From Onchidella celtica (lineage: Eukaryota > Mollusca > Gastropoda > Systellommatophora > Onchidiidae), in assembly GCA_963931925.1 (NCBI GenBank), contig OZ007570.1, forward strand, positions 38,308,620-38,372,619: a stretch of 64,000 bases of DNA, written 5' to 3'. A program made the translations under genes and the position numbers. Within the stretch, counting starts at the first letter, position 1. Each line of letters opens with the position of its first letter. Positions 43,739-57,259 of the stretch are shown here, one piece after another. The notes beneath the pieces are model-generated. The model did no database searches. It had not been told where the DNA came from and worked only from the letters and a program-made list of their open reading frames with translations.

Positions 43739-46556
43739 TAATATTTACATACGTCATGACACAGTGACAGACATAACTCATGAAGTAACGATTTAGATTA
43801 AGTTTAATCGCTTAAGCGCCACCGGAAGACTCGATTCGATTAGTCTTAATTTTGTAAAACTGCTCATGAGACTCAATTATACCAAAGACGCCAGGTACAA
43901 TAAGATTAGACAGCTAGCACTTTTATCGCGCAAAGATTTCGCACCGCCATCTAGCGGCGAATGCGCGGAAGTCATGGACAATGCAGTATTTTACAAAGCC
44001 AATGTAGGGGAAACATGGAATTTTGTTTATTCTTCAGCTTTGATTGAAATTACTTATTTTGTAATTATAACTTCAGTCGCTGTAGGAAAACTCTGTTGTC
44101 GTTTTTTATTGTGGTCTCAGTAGAGCTGTAACAAATCCACATTATTAATTTACCGCTATATCAAGCATTCTTTTTCATGCAGTGCGCCTTGGGCCCCGCC
44201 CCCCATCAGCGTGCAAACTGTGTGCACAGATTTTTAAGAGGCACGAAGAAGGGAGTGTGTCATCTTATTGAACTAGTATCCTTGATTCTACTCCAGGAAG
44301 ACGGGGCACTATCTGCACTAAACATACCACAAACTTGCGTACCAGAGGGAGAGTAATGTTCTCCTTTTTTTGCTTGTAAATTTATAATTTCACACCTCTA
44401 TCTTCTCGTATTTATTCCTTAGTCTTTTTTTTTTTATCCCAGTGATACCAATGGAATGCTGGGATTTCACTGATAAGAAATGACGTCAGCAAAATGACGT
44501 CCTGGTAGTCTAGAGCGACGGGTGTGATAAGTTATGATAAACCGGGTGGCCATGTCCCTTTTTCATCAAGCAGACCAGGGAGTCGAGGCTGACACACATA
44601 CGATGTGATATCTTGCGATAAATGGGCTAGTCTTGGCAAATAGTTGCATAAATACCACACCTTTGTTTTTTAAATTATTGTTTTCCATATGACTCTGACA
44701 TTTAAATCTACGTGGTGTTTTTTTTTTTTTTTTAGATCTTACAAGATGTCTCGTATTAAATATTTTGGATTTAAATCCTAGATAAGTTAAAGACGCTGCA
44801 TTTTGTTGTCAACATTCCATTCAATTTTTTTTTCAAATCAAAATCATTGAGAAACTCAAACCCATTGTACAAACTCGAGTACGATTTTTAAAAAAATACT
44901 TATTGTTTGAGTGCCGTTTCTGTCAGTCCGAGAACGCTTGGAAAGAACTTGGTAACTACAGCTGTCATCAGCGTAGTAGCAGTAGCATTCGCCGATTTGT
45001 GGGAATGATTTCCGTACGTCCTGACCACCCGCACAAGACCACCCTATGCCCAACCGTCAACCTCCCTAACTCTAACCCTATATTTTATCCCCAAGCCTAC
45101 CCCTCAATATTTCGACCAGAAAACACAAAGAAATGCTGCAAAGAATTCAAAGAGTTGGAAGTGGCGAGGACAGACGGAACTCATTCCATTTCGTGAATGG
45201 CCCTCTAGAGCGGCGCACTGTCTTTGATACACCAAAGTTACAATGACGTTCGCCGTGGTAATGACATGTTCTCGTGTCAGTAATGTCATCTGTTTAGAAG
45301 AGAGTAGAGCTTACAAGTTCTCCAGTATACCACAATGGGTAAATGCACCCTGTGACCTCCACTTTAAAGTTTTATGACTGATTTACGATACTGAGCCAGT
45401 GGGAGGCTGACATCTACGTTCTAGATAAAATTTAATACGCTGTTTCGATGGCTGTGGTTTTGTAAACTAAGGATTTGTTGTAATCAGGTCGTAGTTACGT
45501 CGTGGTATTGTCAATAAATTTACTTCAGTTACGCCAGATCGTGGTATTCAAAGGTGTAAGTTAAGGAAATTATTTAACTGGTGTGGCAGGCTGTTTATTA
45601 ATGACATCAGGTTAAGACAGAAAGAAAACTCTAGAGCCAGATTTTAGTCCTTGTTGGACTTTGGTTTTGTCAAAGATCATAAATTTAATACTATTTTAAG
45701 ATCTTTGGGTTTTGTAGTCAATGATATCTTTCTTTTGCGTTTGAGTTTGAGCTCGGAGAGACCACGTCGACACGATAACGGTCACTTTTTTTTTTACTGA
45801 GAAAAAACAAGACGGTATACAGAATTTAAAAGAACGAAAGGACAGAAGGAGACCCTCTTTCTTGTGCCTGCTGTACTTTCTTCATGATTATCTCTGTATT
45901 CATTCCTTCTTTCTTTTCTATGGGAGTCGTTACTTTTTATACCTGTTTGACATTTCTATTAAATTGTTTGTGGCTTTTGCCCACGTTTACATCTCAGGTT
46001 CACGATTTTTTAGGAGGTTTGTTTTGGCTTCAGCCCTGTTTTATGTAGTCGTGAAACCTAGATCGAGAAATGATCGCACACATTGCCATTGAGAAATGAG
46101 AAGGTGTGCTGTCTTCTCATGTGTAAGACAAACGTGTTACGAGTTAGCTAAGGATTTGGTTCATAGATTGTCACTTGGTTTTCAGCAGCAACATGATCAA
46201 ATTTTTTTCTAGGGTTTCGTGACTTACTTACTTCGTTAAATAATCTTGTCAAAACTTCAGCCAGCGATATCTAAAAGTCTATTCTATATTTATACTCTGT
46301 TTTGTTGTATTTCATTACAAACGTGTTATACAGGGTTTTCCTTTTGATGTCTCGAAATATTATTATTATGCAAATATCTCTGTTCTTTTCACAGCTGGCT
46401 GTTTAATTTTTCAATGACGTACCTTGATGTTGGGTTAAAATAAACAGAACACTGGGGAGATCGTAATGGGAATTGTGGACCTGCGCTATTGTTTTCATAA
46501 TTATAATTGTCTAGCTTACATTTCCCATGGACTTGTTTCTAAACCAGTCAAAACTT
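43739..46556. other. Unassigned DNA
   Basis: Frames at 43866-44123 and 44903-45196 are open but carry no recognisable domain or splice support. T runs occur near 44420 and 44721. Confidence 0.45.
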
Positions 46557-46810
46557 CATCCCTTTAGAATGACAAGGTTCTAACTCCCTTCCTTCAACTT
46601 TTGAGAAATCGAGGATTGAAGTTTCATGTGATCATAGCTTTTAGAGCAAAGACTTTTTTTTGTCTTTTTAGTAATACTTACAAATTACACCCCGAATCTG
46701 CTTGATACTTTGACACACAATGGAGAAGGCCTGTAGAAGTAGTGTGTGTGTAGTATGTAACTCGGTTCAAGCATTAAGTGGAGATAGAACCTTGTCATTT
46801 GAAGGGGACG
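46557..46810 (-). mobile_element. MITE-like element, family B, copy 2
   Basis: Ends TCCCTTTAGAATGACAAGG and CCTTGTCATTTGAAGGGGA form inverted repeats matching copy 1 at 17707-17952. The internal sequence is the reverse complement of copy 1 over most of its length (for example ATCGAGGATTGAAGTTTCAT and GACACACAATGGAGAAGGCC). Confidence 0.75.
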
Positions 46811-48032
46811 ACTTGATATTGCCATGATGTCTCGGATGAAACATTTGACAGCTTCATTACATAGCAAGGTGTTTTCATGCGTTTTTATGGTCAACCTGCT
46901 TTACCAATACACGGGTCAAGATAGAAATATGAAGTAATAGTAGGATTAATGGAACGCAAATTATAAGGCCTGAAGGTTTCAGAAAAAAGTCACTCATTAT
47001 TCGTTACATATGCGGTATTCAAACAACTGCTTCGTGTGTACGTTTGCAGTACACAGTACTCATTCAACTGCTTCTCGTGATCATCCTAATATCTCATGCA
47101 AATGTTTAGTCAGGAAAACTACTATAACCAAAACTGCAAGTCACTGAAAGACAGTGGATACTGTCAGTGTCAGATCAACTTTGATACCATTCGATCTGCC
47201 ATTGCTTTTAGTTCAGAAAGTCGTTAATTGTAACAAGGCATTATAGCATTGACAGAACAGGAGGAAAGAAGAGATCAGAGGAGAAGGGGGGGGGGGGGAG
47301 AGAAAACGAGACGGTACGGGTACTCACATGGCTGAACTGTCAGTAAATGCCAGATGGCTGAAAGGACGACAATAGATGGTTTACATCTCTGCATGAGCAG
47401 TGAGCAGTGACGGGGCAGGTAGATGAAGGTAGTGGTAAAATGCCGCAGAAACTTCAAAGAGTGAAGTTTACGACACACTCAGGAGTTAGTGGACCAGATG
47501 TTCGTTGTTCGCAGTGACACAACAGCTCACTCTAAATACACAGCGATAAAATATTCCATTATTGACTTGTCGCAGTACGTAGGCGAAAGGTACCCATTGA
47601 CATCAACTTCAAAGCACAAAAACCAATTTGATCGTGGATTGTTCAATATCATTGTGTTACCAGTAGCTGCTGTCGTTAGAGCATTTGTGCAGGAACGATA
47701 CTATGCACAGAAACCATCCGGATGGGGGGAGGGGGGGGGGGGAGACAACTAAACGTAAATTAACGTCACCCTGCATAACGTACTGTATTGCATGGAGCAA
47801 ACACCAGAGCATTGTCTGTCACTGTCACTGATAAACTACTTATTGATTATTTCATTTTGTAAATGCGGTTAATACCAGGTTGGACATTGCCGTTTATGAA
47901 AAAGTAATAGGTAAATAAGCACTTTTCCATTTATGAATATGCCACGTGTACTGCCCCACGGTAACTTTTGGGTTACAGAGCTATCGAAACTAACACATCA
48001 ATTGGTGGGATACAAAGGGTATTTAGAAGAAC
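46811..48032. other. Unassigned DNA
   Basis: G runs at 47286-47298 and about 47725-47742 are the structured parts; no supported gene. Confidence 0.5.
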
Positions 48033-48348
48033 GTTGTTACAAGTACGTACGCCCCCCCCCCCTCATTTTTTTTTTTTGCGCTAGGGGTACGTATTTTAAA
48101 GCCTTTTGTGACCCCAGAGCTAGAGAGCTCCTCCTGAAATATTCCTGACAACAGCCTTAATTATTAAGTATCCTTTCAGATTTTCTTTTTGCTTCCTCCT
48201 GATTTTTGGTTGAAAGGGTAAGGGGGCAGGGTTAGGGATTGGATAAGATTTAGGCTTGAGGATAAGGACCAGGTCAGTGATAGGTACGTATACGTACTTC
48301 CCCTAGTGCAAAATGCTTGGAATTCGTGCATACAAGTAACAACAGCCT
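48033..48348 (+). mobile_element. MITE-like element, family C, copy 2
   Basis: Ends GTTGTTACAAGTACGTACG and TACAAGTAACAACAGCCT. All internal blocks of copy 1 are present in order. A C-run plus T-run (48051-48077) has expanded next to the left end, where copy 1 has CCCCCAAATTTTTT. Confidence 0.8.
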
Positions 48349-48670
48349 ATTTAGAATTATAGAACCATATTATAAGTTGGTCCGTAGATGTAGAAAATTG
48401 TGGTCGGAATGAAGCTGTTGGGATGGTAGTTAATGACAGCGTTCTGTAAATATCAAGAAAACTTATCGCCATGTGAAAGACGCAACATTGTGATGTTCGT
48501 TTAAAATATTGGGGGGAAATAGTGTGGGTGTACAGCAGTTGTTAGTGTTTAGATCTCTATTTTAGGAGGTTTCGCTGCGATTGGATTTAAACCTCGCTTT
48601 TCTAGTTTTTATTCGTCTTGTTCTTGTTTCTGTGTGTTTTTGTGGTAGAGATTAACTTTTTTTTTTTTTT
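48349..48670. other. Unassigned DNA
   Basis: Nothing recognisable before the T run that borders the SINE copy. Confidence 0.5.
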
Positions 48671-48671
48671 T

Positions 48672-48815
48672 TAGAATTCTGTCCGGGCAGCCGCCTTGTT
48701 CGGCCCGTTCCTCTCGACTTTCAACTGGTAAGGTATCTTTAACGTGCGCTACGTGCACATGGGCCCTCCGAGTTTTTCGTCCTTATCCGAGAAGACCAGG
48801 TGCTTCATCCGGCTT
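48672..48815 (-). mobile_element. tRNA-derived SINE, copy 3, 3' part only
   Basis: Minus-strand core blocks GATAAGGACGAAAAACTCGG, AGGGCCCATGTGCACGT and TTAAAGATACC match copy 1 closely. The tRNA-like head is missing. A run of about 16 T on the + strand (A on the element strand) at 48657-48673 sits at its 3' side. Confidence 0.75.
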
Positions 48816-50435
48816 TTTTCGTGGAAACTGGCTCAGTTAAATTAATATACCTTCACAATACATTGTACTCTTAATTCAAGTACAGTACAAGTTTAGTGAT
48901 CAATAGGGGAATTATTTTACTCGATATTTTTAAGTAATTTTTTTTTTAAATGCGCATATTTATCCATTCTGTCAAAACATGTCAGTAATGTCATAACTTC
49001 TCATGAATTCATATGAATTCACGATCTACCTTATTTCTGTCGAAAATAAATGTGTCATGTTACCCTGAAGAAAGAGGTATCATAATTATCTCTATGCATA
49101 TTTTGGCTTACTAGGATTATGTGGGCATTTTCGACCCTAGTTGAATACTTGCTTACCGTTGGCTAATAGTTCCTTACGGGCTCTAGATAAAAGATGGCCC
49201 ACAATGGTATTTGCTTCAAGATGTTGTTACAGGTCTGTAGCTAACGTACTTCGGTCTCATTTGAGAGCCTAACGGCATCGCTTGTTTTGAAAGAACGTAC
49301 GCTATGGTAACTTAATATTTTCGCCCCGTATTCACCACGTAGTGAATGCTTTTCATGTGTCCTTCTTGCACTTAAAAGTTACTAAAGTAACATGCATTTT
49401 TTCTGTTACAGTAAATAGATTATTTCTTCAGCCACGACAGATTCAGTCAAACAAGGTTGTTATTGAAATGGATATTTCAGCTATCGTGCACAAAGACGCA
49501 TGTGATTATTTTGTGGCTTTTATTAACTCTCCCACCCACCCCTTGTTTTAATGCAATGCACCCTTGAAGATCGCATTAAAACCGTTCTCTTCCACGTGGA
49601 GCAATAGTATCATTCTGTAGATTGTAAGTCATTCTCTTGTCACGAAACAGTTTGCGGAAGACCTGTTAGTGTTAGGTCAGGTACTATGTAGTCTCTCGTC
49701 ACCAGTGAACCCATAACTTGAAAATGCCTCATTTCAAGGGTTATCAACCAGAATGTGTTGTGCCAAATTTTGTTCATTGCTTTCAAATGGCTATAAGTAT
49801 CCAACACACAAGGTGTGTGACTTTATTTCATATCCCACTAAAACTATTCATGTTTCCATGTTGAAATTATTGAAATTATTTGAATTTTCATTAAGGATAC
49901 AAATTCCAAATTAGTTTTTCTCAGTTTGATGATTTTGGACATAAAACATTCTGGTTGCCAACCCTCAATTTAGTAACTGTGTGTGTTTTGGTTTGTTTGT
50001 TTGCTTTTGTCAGTAAATTATTGGCTGGATAACAGGTTGAACAATTAGTTTAATTAATAGGAGAATAGCAGACCTTGACTCTCGTTTTTTTTTTCGCAGT
50101 CATATTATTGTAATGAAGAGTTGGTGTCTCTGTCAAGTTGGTTTCGGGATGGAAAACTTGAGTCTTGAGTTTTGTTGGTATTTATAATTATACACCGCAG
50201 CAGTGACCAGCTGAACGTATAGAGTTCAAGGTTGGACACCGCTGGACTGGTGAGTCAGTGACACCTGCGTTAGTGACCAAAGTGGCAACACAGCTGCCTG
50301 ACAGCAGAAAAGTGGACACACACAATTAACACACACCACACCATATCTTTTGTGTCACACACACACAAAAACAACAACAACCGAGATAGGCAGTGCGGTG
50401 ACAAGGAATGTGGAGAATAACCGCAAACATTTGTG
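48816..50435. other. Unassigned DNA
   Basis: AT-rich; no recognisable gene, splice-supported exon or repeat. Confidence 0.5.
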
Positions 50436-50439
50436 AAGA

Positions 50440-50660
50440 AAGACGGACAGACAAACTGACAGACATCCTGACTGACATACACACAGGCAGAGAGACTGAC
50501 GTTCAGATAGATACACTGGCATACAGACAAGCAGATAGCTTAAGAACGGACGGGCATTCAGACAGATGGATAGACAGGCAAACGCATGCAGATAAATATA
50601 TGGACAGATGGACAGACAGGCAGATAGACAAGATGGACAGACAGACAGGCGGACACAGTC
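50440..50660. repeat. Degenerate GACA/GATA microsatellite
   Basis: Many ACAGAC, GACAGA and AGATAGA units separated by changes over about 220 bp. A G9-type run follows at about 50689-50700. Confidence 0.85.
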
Positions 50661-51169
50661 GTATGGGCGGTTAGATTGGGAGCAGGTGGGGGGGGGGGGA
50701 GGGCGGGTCTGGTTAATGAATGAATGAATGATAGCGGAACTGATCGATTTTGTTGATGAGAGATTTGTTTGTCAGTTTAAAAAAGGGGAAAAGAGACAAT
50801 AAGTGTAATAATGGTGTTGTATTCTACAGCTGCATCAAAACCTCAGAACCTACTAAAATTTGGCAGGGCAAAACAAATCCAGGCACACCAATGCTAATAT
50901 TAGTGTAAGTTTTCCCTTTCAAAGTGGGTCATTGCTCTCAATGTCCTTGTTACGCCGCGCCAATCATGCATGTAATTTGTTGTAATCAATTCAGAGCGCT
51001 GCTTTTTGTCACACGGGATTTTTGTTGTTGTTTGATTTCACACCTTGTTCTGTTCAGCCAGATTGAATTGACGCGAGCGATTGATCGGATTGGGTGTCCA
51101 GCGGGGGGAAATGGCTGGAACTCCTGAATGGAACGGAAAAATGATTGACGATCTCGATGTATTTTATGT
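50661..51169. other. Unassigned DNA
   Basis: Short GAAT repeat (about 50718-50731) and no other recognisable feature. Confidence 0.5.
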
Positions 51170-51590
51170 CTATGTATCAGTTCTGTACTTGATCCCACAG
51201 CTGTAAGCTATTTCAGGATTCTTTAACCCTATGTTTCAGTCCTGTACTTCTTTCCACGGATGTAACTAATTTCAAAATTCTGCAACTCTGTGCTTAGTAA
51301 TTTATTTCAAGATTCTGTAACTTTATGTATCAATTTTATTCTTGGTCCACGTAAATTCAAAATTCTGCAATTCGATACATCAGTTCTGTACTTGGTCCTA
51401 CGGATATAACTTATTTCAAGATTCTGCAACTCTTTGTATAATTAATTCTGTACTTGAGCCCATGGGTGTACCTTATTTCAAGATTCTGTAAACCCAATGT
51501 ATCAATTCTGTCCTTGGTCTCACGACTGTAATCTATAATTCCAAGATTCCGTTACTTTTTGTATCAATTCTGTACTTACTCGAGCGGACA
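51170..51590 (+). repeat. Diverged tandem array, ~58-bp unit, about 7 units
   Basis: Each unit combines CTGTACTTGGTCCCAC-like, GGATGTAACTTATTTCAAG-like and ATTCTGCAACTCTATGTATC-like blocks. They recur in order about seven times with 15-30% differences judged by eye; one unit near 51300 is internally shortened. The array ends just before CGAGCGGACAAGG. Confidence 0.85.
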
Positions 51591-52880
51591 AGGGTACTTT
51601 ATAGATGTCCCACCTATCTATCTACATGCCCGGTATCGACCAGACTTCTCGTCTTTACTGCCTATCATTCCTTGGTCAACCTCACTTGAGATCCTCTTCA
51701 GTTATGCAAAAGTTTAGGGAGGCGATGTGGGGAGGAGAGGGGGTCCATGACCTGTCTATGGGCAGGGGCCTCGGTGTTTGTTTACATTGGAGACATTAGG
51801 TAATAGTAAAATCTCCCCGTGTCTCAAAAGAGATCGGCAAAAACACTCTCGGTAAATTGCTTAGCTTTTGTTGGCGTCCTCCTCGCTCGCGACTGGAATC
51901 AAAATATTTTCATGTCTGATTTCCATACGAAAAGGTTTCTTTTTTACTTGTGAGGCGAAGATATCAGATTGTATATAAAGACACTCTGTTTTCTTTCATT
52001 CACGAGCTGCGTGTTCGTAATACTGCTAGGTCTTTGTCGAGACATTTCTGTGACATACTGAACCATGTTGAACCTGAAAATGGCCCGATTTAGATCTGAA
52101 TGGTTGTGTCAGTTTGTTTCATTTATTTTCATACATTGTGCGTATTTGGCCCTGTCATGTTTTTCTTCTGATCGTCAAAGAGTTTCAACAGTTAATGCCA
52201 ACGAAAAACTGAAAAGTTGTAGGCCTACTTTTGTGTATCCGAAAGCATTTTCTTAATTTAAGTTGAAATTCACAATATGAACGAACGAAAATTTAATAGG
52301 CATTTTAATTTAATGTCATTTAGGCTAACGAATGTAGGTTTGGTGAAAAAAAGAAGCAGTGTATAAAGTGACACTGTCGTGTGGGAAATCCAAAATGTTA
52401 TGATTACGTTAAAAGATGTGCATGTAAATGACGACAATTTATCTACAATATGTTTACGTATTTCCATTATGTCATTCTTGTTCTGTTTGTCTCTTCAGCG
52501 TTACAGTTATCCTTGACCCCCGTGTATGGAATAATAGAGATCAGTGCATTCTTGTCACGGTTCTAGAGTCGTGATTTAAACATATTTTATGAAATATAGA
52601 ATATTGTCGATTAGAGAATGTATTTGCCAGTACAGCTCCGAAAGCTTGATTTCTAGCCTTCTGGAGTGAACATTTCTGCTTTGTACCCGTGTGTTTGGCA
52701 GAGAGACACTGTCTTTTCATTTAGACTATCGCAACCAGACAAGTTAGTTTGGACGTAGATAGACAGAGACCAAACAATTAGGTTCCGTGTACAATACCAT
52801 AACGTTGGTTCCCAGCCATATATTCCTATGTGGTACCCATGTAGTTGGCAGACTGACTTTCATTAATTTACACTGGTAGT
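51591..52880. other. Unassigned DNA
   Basis: No supported exon or repeat; short frames lack domains. Confidence 0.5.
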
Positions 52881-52884
52881 AAAA

Positions 52885-53210
52885 TGCATGCAAAGAGAAA
52901 GACAGAGAGTAGGGGAGAGAGAAAGAGAGAGAGGGAGAGACAGACAGACAGACAGACAGACAAACAAGAGATAGAGAGAGAGGGGGGAGAGAGAGAAAGT
53001 AAGAAAGGGAAAGACAAGAGTGAGAGAAAAGGAGAGAGAGAAAGAGAGAAAGTGAGAAAGGGAGAGACAAAAGAGAGAGGGGGAAACAGAGAGAGAGAGA
53101 AAGTAAGAAAGGGAGAGAGAGAGAGAAAATGAAAAATGGACAGAGAGAGAAAGTGAGAAAGTGGGAAAGGCAAGAGAGAGAGAGAACAGAAACAGAGACA
53201 GACGACAGAC
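52885..53210. repeat. GA-rich polypurine tract with (GACA)n
   Basis: About 320 bp of GA, GGGA and GAAA units on the + strand, with about five GACA units at 52940-52962. It resembles the tract at 1782-2112. Long frames of charged residues (+) or Ser/Leu/Phe (-) are artefacts of the repeat. Confidence 0.95.
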
Positions 53211-56200
53211 AATTCGTGTTTCCGAACCAGAATTTTAACTGTGTGGCAACAGAACATTGCTCTGACTCTGAGCCAATTTACCCATTGTACTCCATTTCGC
53301 AAGCATGTTTCATGCCACATGACGGTCTGTAATGTCGTAGGCTTAGGGGTCAGCATCACCAGTTTACTACCACTGTCGTAATTTCAAGTGACTAACAATT
53401 GGAGCGCGTCCGAGTGGGCGTCCCTGGACCAACTAATTGTTTCTATAGCCGTCACCACTGTCTGTACCTCTTAAAGTCGGAATCGGCGTGTCTCAAAACT
53501 GCAAAACCTCCGATCCCAGCCAGTAACCGTACATCAATGTGGCTACGTAAGACATCAAGTTTGCTTAGAGGAATGATATCCTTTTGATGTGGGTCCGCCG
53601 GTTTGGACGTCGCGCCGCCGTCGGTTTGATGTGGGAAATCCGCCCTTACAGTAATCCTACCAATGTATTTTTAATGTTGGTATACCTTAGACTCTCAGTA
53701 TAACTAACTCTTCGAAAATCCTGTGCAAATCTACATCACATAGATGTAGGGATGCTGATTGGGATCCTTGCAGACGGCAATTAACATAGTAGTAGTAGTA
53801 GTATGATGATGCTGTCACTACAGTAGTCTTTTCTATATTCTGTACTGAACATATACTCAGACTGCGATTGCCCTATCCTGTAGGATTTTCTATAGGTTTT
53901 TATTTTATGCTAGACACAATGGCGAGTGTTTTCGTAGAATATCGCTGCATGTGCTGCACCCGGAGGAAGCTGTGCATGCCTTGCTACCATACAGTGTGTA
54001 TGATTGCCTGGCAAAGATGTTTCACCGAAGCCATTGTTGGAGACGGACGAGCGTTATTTTGTAACCCAGTCGATTATGAGATACAACATTTCTATAGTCA
54101 AAACATGGCGAAAAGAAAAAGGTTGACTTTATTTCGAGCCTTGCGCTGCGACCCCACAGATTTTTTTTTTTTATTATACCTTTCAAAAGGTACCGCCTAC
54201 AATTCTCCTTTCGCCATGTCAAAGAAACAAACACCGGACTCGAAATGAACCAAAATAGTGCAACGTAACTTTTGTAGTAAAAACATCTTTAATTTCTGAT
54301 TCGTTTGAAGTGAAAATGTTTTTCGAATGAAATTACCCCTTGGACCCTGTTTGGGAAAAAAAAGCCCGAGAAGAAAAGACACTACATCAAGATCTACATT
54401 GAAAATGGTTCTGAAAGAAATTAAAGACCGTCTGCCAACTTTCTGATATTTGGGTATGGAATGAGAATCGTCTGAAGCCCCAAGCAAAAAGATAATATAA
54501 TCAGGTACCCGATATAGCTGTATAAGTCTCTGCTATAATTCTATGGGGTCAAATGAGAGGATTACAGAAGTACGTGCCAGGTGAGGGAACATTTCAAATT
54601 TTGTAGAGCCCCAACACTGACAGGAAAAGCCTTAGAACCGTTTGGTGGAATTACATTCACAGCTACTGTCCTGCCCGTTCCTGGGATGGCGACACGGGGT
54701 AAACGATGGCTGGGTGGGGATGACACTTACAAGCTTAGCCTTCTCAGGCCTTGCCCGATACAGTAGATAACGCAGTCACCCGAACAGAAAAATGGTCCAC
54801 TCTATACCTGAATGGAGACAGGCTGGAGAAGAGGGGCCGCTCATTGGGACATCGATTCACTGGAAGGTAATACAAGTGGCCAAAACGAAGCGGGGCAAAG
54901 AGGAGGCGATCTCTCGAGGGTTTCAAGCATAACTATACTGTACACCCACGTACCGGAGTGTGTGTGTGTCTTCTTGTAAGGATGGTTTAGTTCAGCGCCT
55001 CTTCATTGATGAACAGAAAGTTGACTGCCAAAACCTTGTCAGATCTTACAGTGTGGGCCCCAGTTTCAGTGCCTGTCATATTCTGTCAACACCTTATTAA
55101 ATTTATTGGTGCTGTATAGTTTTGACACTGGCTTGTGGGATGCATTACAGATACAGTGATGTATTGTGTTGAACTCTGAGGACGGTACGGATTTGGATTA
55201 TACGTAATTATTATCTTATGTGTAAATATTTAAGTAGTCTGGTGTAGATAATAGTGGAAAATAAATGGCACTGCGTTAGTTTAGTAGCTTTCCTGGGTGT
55301 TGTGTTTTACACATTTTAAACGACTGAAGAAAGAAAAGTTACTGTTTTTTGTTTTTTTTTTCATTTCTTGGTAAAGTGGATCGATAGTTGTGACGGAATG
55401 TGAATGGTTCGTGTTCTTGGGTGGGATTTTCCTATTTATCATGTTTTTATCTGAGTGTGTTCACACAATCATGTGTTGTATTTACTTGTTCATACTGCAA
55501 TCGTCCCATTTAAATGTTTTGTCTATATCACCGGACTGCTATTTTGGTGAAAGGCCCAGGATTCTAATGATTTCATTGTTGTAGTTGTTGAGGGCCTTGG
55601 GTGTTGATAAGAAAACAATAGCAGTTGGTAAATTATCAGCACTCATGTTTTGTTGGTCACTGACTCTTCAGATATTGAAAGGAGTAATCAGGTTGTACGC
55701 CATGTGATAACATTTTATCAGTTATTCATTCTAAAGTGCAGTTGGCTTCCTGGTGAAGTAGATATTTTAAAGATCATTTTATATTAGAGGACATGTGAGA
55801 GAAACAGATTTTTCGTGATTTCACAGTTGGAAGTACGATTATTGTCTTAATTTTCCTGTTCATTTCACAAGTGGATCTATCAAGTCACAATCAGCAAGGA
55901 ATAGAATGTTGTGACTTGCAGCTGGCATTCAATTTTTCGCGATGAGCTCTTTCTTGGGATAAATATTTGGTGATATTAAATTATGCTTACATTACCTATG
56001 TGTGCAGAATCTATAGCCTATTTATTTTGTGTTCGTAAACCAGGAATTCGCGATTTTAAAAAATGAAACAGGTGGGAATAGACAGATATTAAATAATTTT
56101 AAACACAGGCAAACCTATTTAAATCACGGAGAACAGTCATACGGTGTCACTGCGAACATCCAAACAGCAAGAGCCTCAGATCTTAACCCGTAACACCACA

Positions 56201-56388
56201 AGTCGCAGCATCTCACAACTACTGCTGAATGTCCAAAGAATGTGTGGCCCGAAATGGCTGGCCCAGTGAATTTTTCGAGAAACGGGGTTTTAATTTTGGA
56301 GCTACTATGCGGTGTACGAAACGCAAGTTTACATTACATGGTTGTTCTCTGCCCTTGCCATCTGTTCTTTCACGATGGACGTTGGTAT
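53211..56388. other. Unassigned DNA
   Basis: Includes a short (TAG)n run near 53790-53802 and a 126-codon + strand frame (53868-54248) with nine Cys, including CMCCTRRKLCMPC, but no recognised domain. No splice-supported exon. Confidence 0.4.
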
Positions 56389-56613
56389 GTCGCTACCTCA
56401 GTTCTTGTTTGTTCCAATTCAACTTTTTTGCACAACTGAGAAATTCAACGTTAAGGATGAAGAGTTAGAATAAATCGGAACCGTGGAACAACTTGATAAG
56501 TTCCACCACGCATTTTAAACAATTGTCAAAGTGTGCAGTTTTTATATCTCTTCTACCCAGTACAAAATCTCCAATTTTTCAGAAAATGGAGATAGAACAA
56601 ACAAGGTCACGAT
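56389..56613 (-). mobile_element. MITE-like element, family A, reverse-oriented copy
   Basis: Left end CTACCTCAGTTCTTGTTTGT, right end GAACAAACAAGGTCACG. The internal blocks GCACAACTGAGAAATTCAAC and TTGATAAGTTCCACCACGC, then TCTCCAATTTTTCAGAAAAT, follow the reverse-oriented copy at 18.7 kb, without its nested insertion. Confidence 0.72.
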
Positions 56614-57240
56614 GTTTATGTCCTTAATTGGACACTTGAGTGATTGTGTCGTTTTCGTGTGGGTGCTTTAATTAATCATTAGTCATTCATTAACCGCATC
56701 CGTCTTGTACTGTTTTGAATTTTCAATCTCTTTTTGTTTTTTGTTTTTTGTTTTTTTGGTCAGTACCTGACATCCGTTTTGTTTTTCACACATCGAGATT
56801 ATTTCCGTCAGTATTTTTCATTCATGACGGAATCCGGATGCTGACTTATTTTCCTGCTGACTTTCGTCCTTCAGTTGTTTTAATCCAGGAATTCTGTGTC
56901 AGTGTCGTTTTCTCTGAAAGCTGATATTTAGTTACATAAAACTGATCTTTTTTTTTCTTACTAACAGAATGATCAGTAAGAAAAAAAACTGTGATGCGGT
57001 TAAAAGGTGTAAAAATCTGTCTTTCTGGGGAATAAGAGATTATTACTCGATTCCTCGAAAATGATAGATTTAGTCGTCACAAATGGGTTTCGATGTTGGG
57101 AAGAGGTGGGATGGGATGGGGTTGGGGGAGATGGAGGATGTAGCGTAGATACAACCCACATGTGTGTCTGAAACTCCAGTGTTAGGAGTGAATTCTTCAC
57201 AGTGTTTGTCTTGAGGACAAAGCACGTTCATCTCTTCCAC
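56614..57240. other. Unassigned DNA with one perfect hairpin
   Basis: TTTTTTTTCTTACT (56949-56962) and AGTAAGAAAAAAAA (56975-56988) form a 14-bp perfect stem with a 12-nt loop. It has no associated gene that would make it a terminator. Otherwise featureless. Confidence 0.5.
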
Positions 57241-57259
57241 TTTTCTTTTCTTGGCCAGT

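Noticed and set aside
43944-43960. GCCATCTAGCGG, close to a CTCF-like insulator motif
   Set aside because: One mismatch from a fly-type consensus; by rough estimate a few such matches are expected in 64 kb on two strands.
56949-56988. Perfect 14-bp hairpin as a transcription terminator
   Set aside because: This is animal DNA with no small RNA gene or operon beside it; the T/A-rich stem is more likely incidental.
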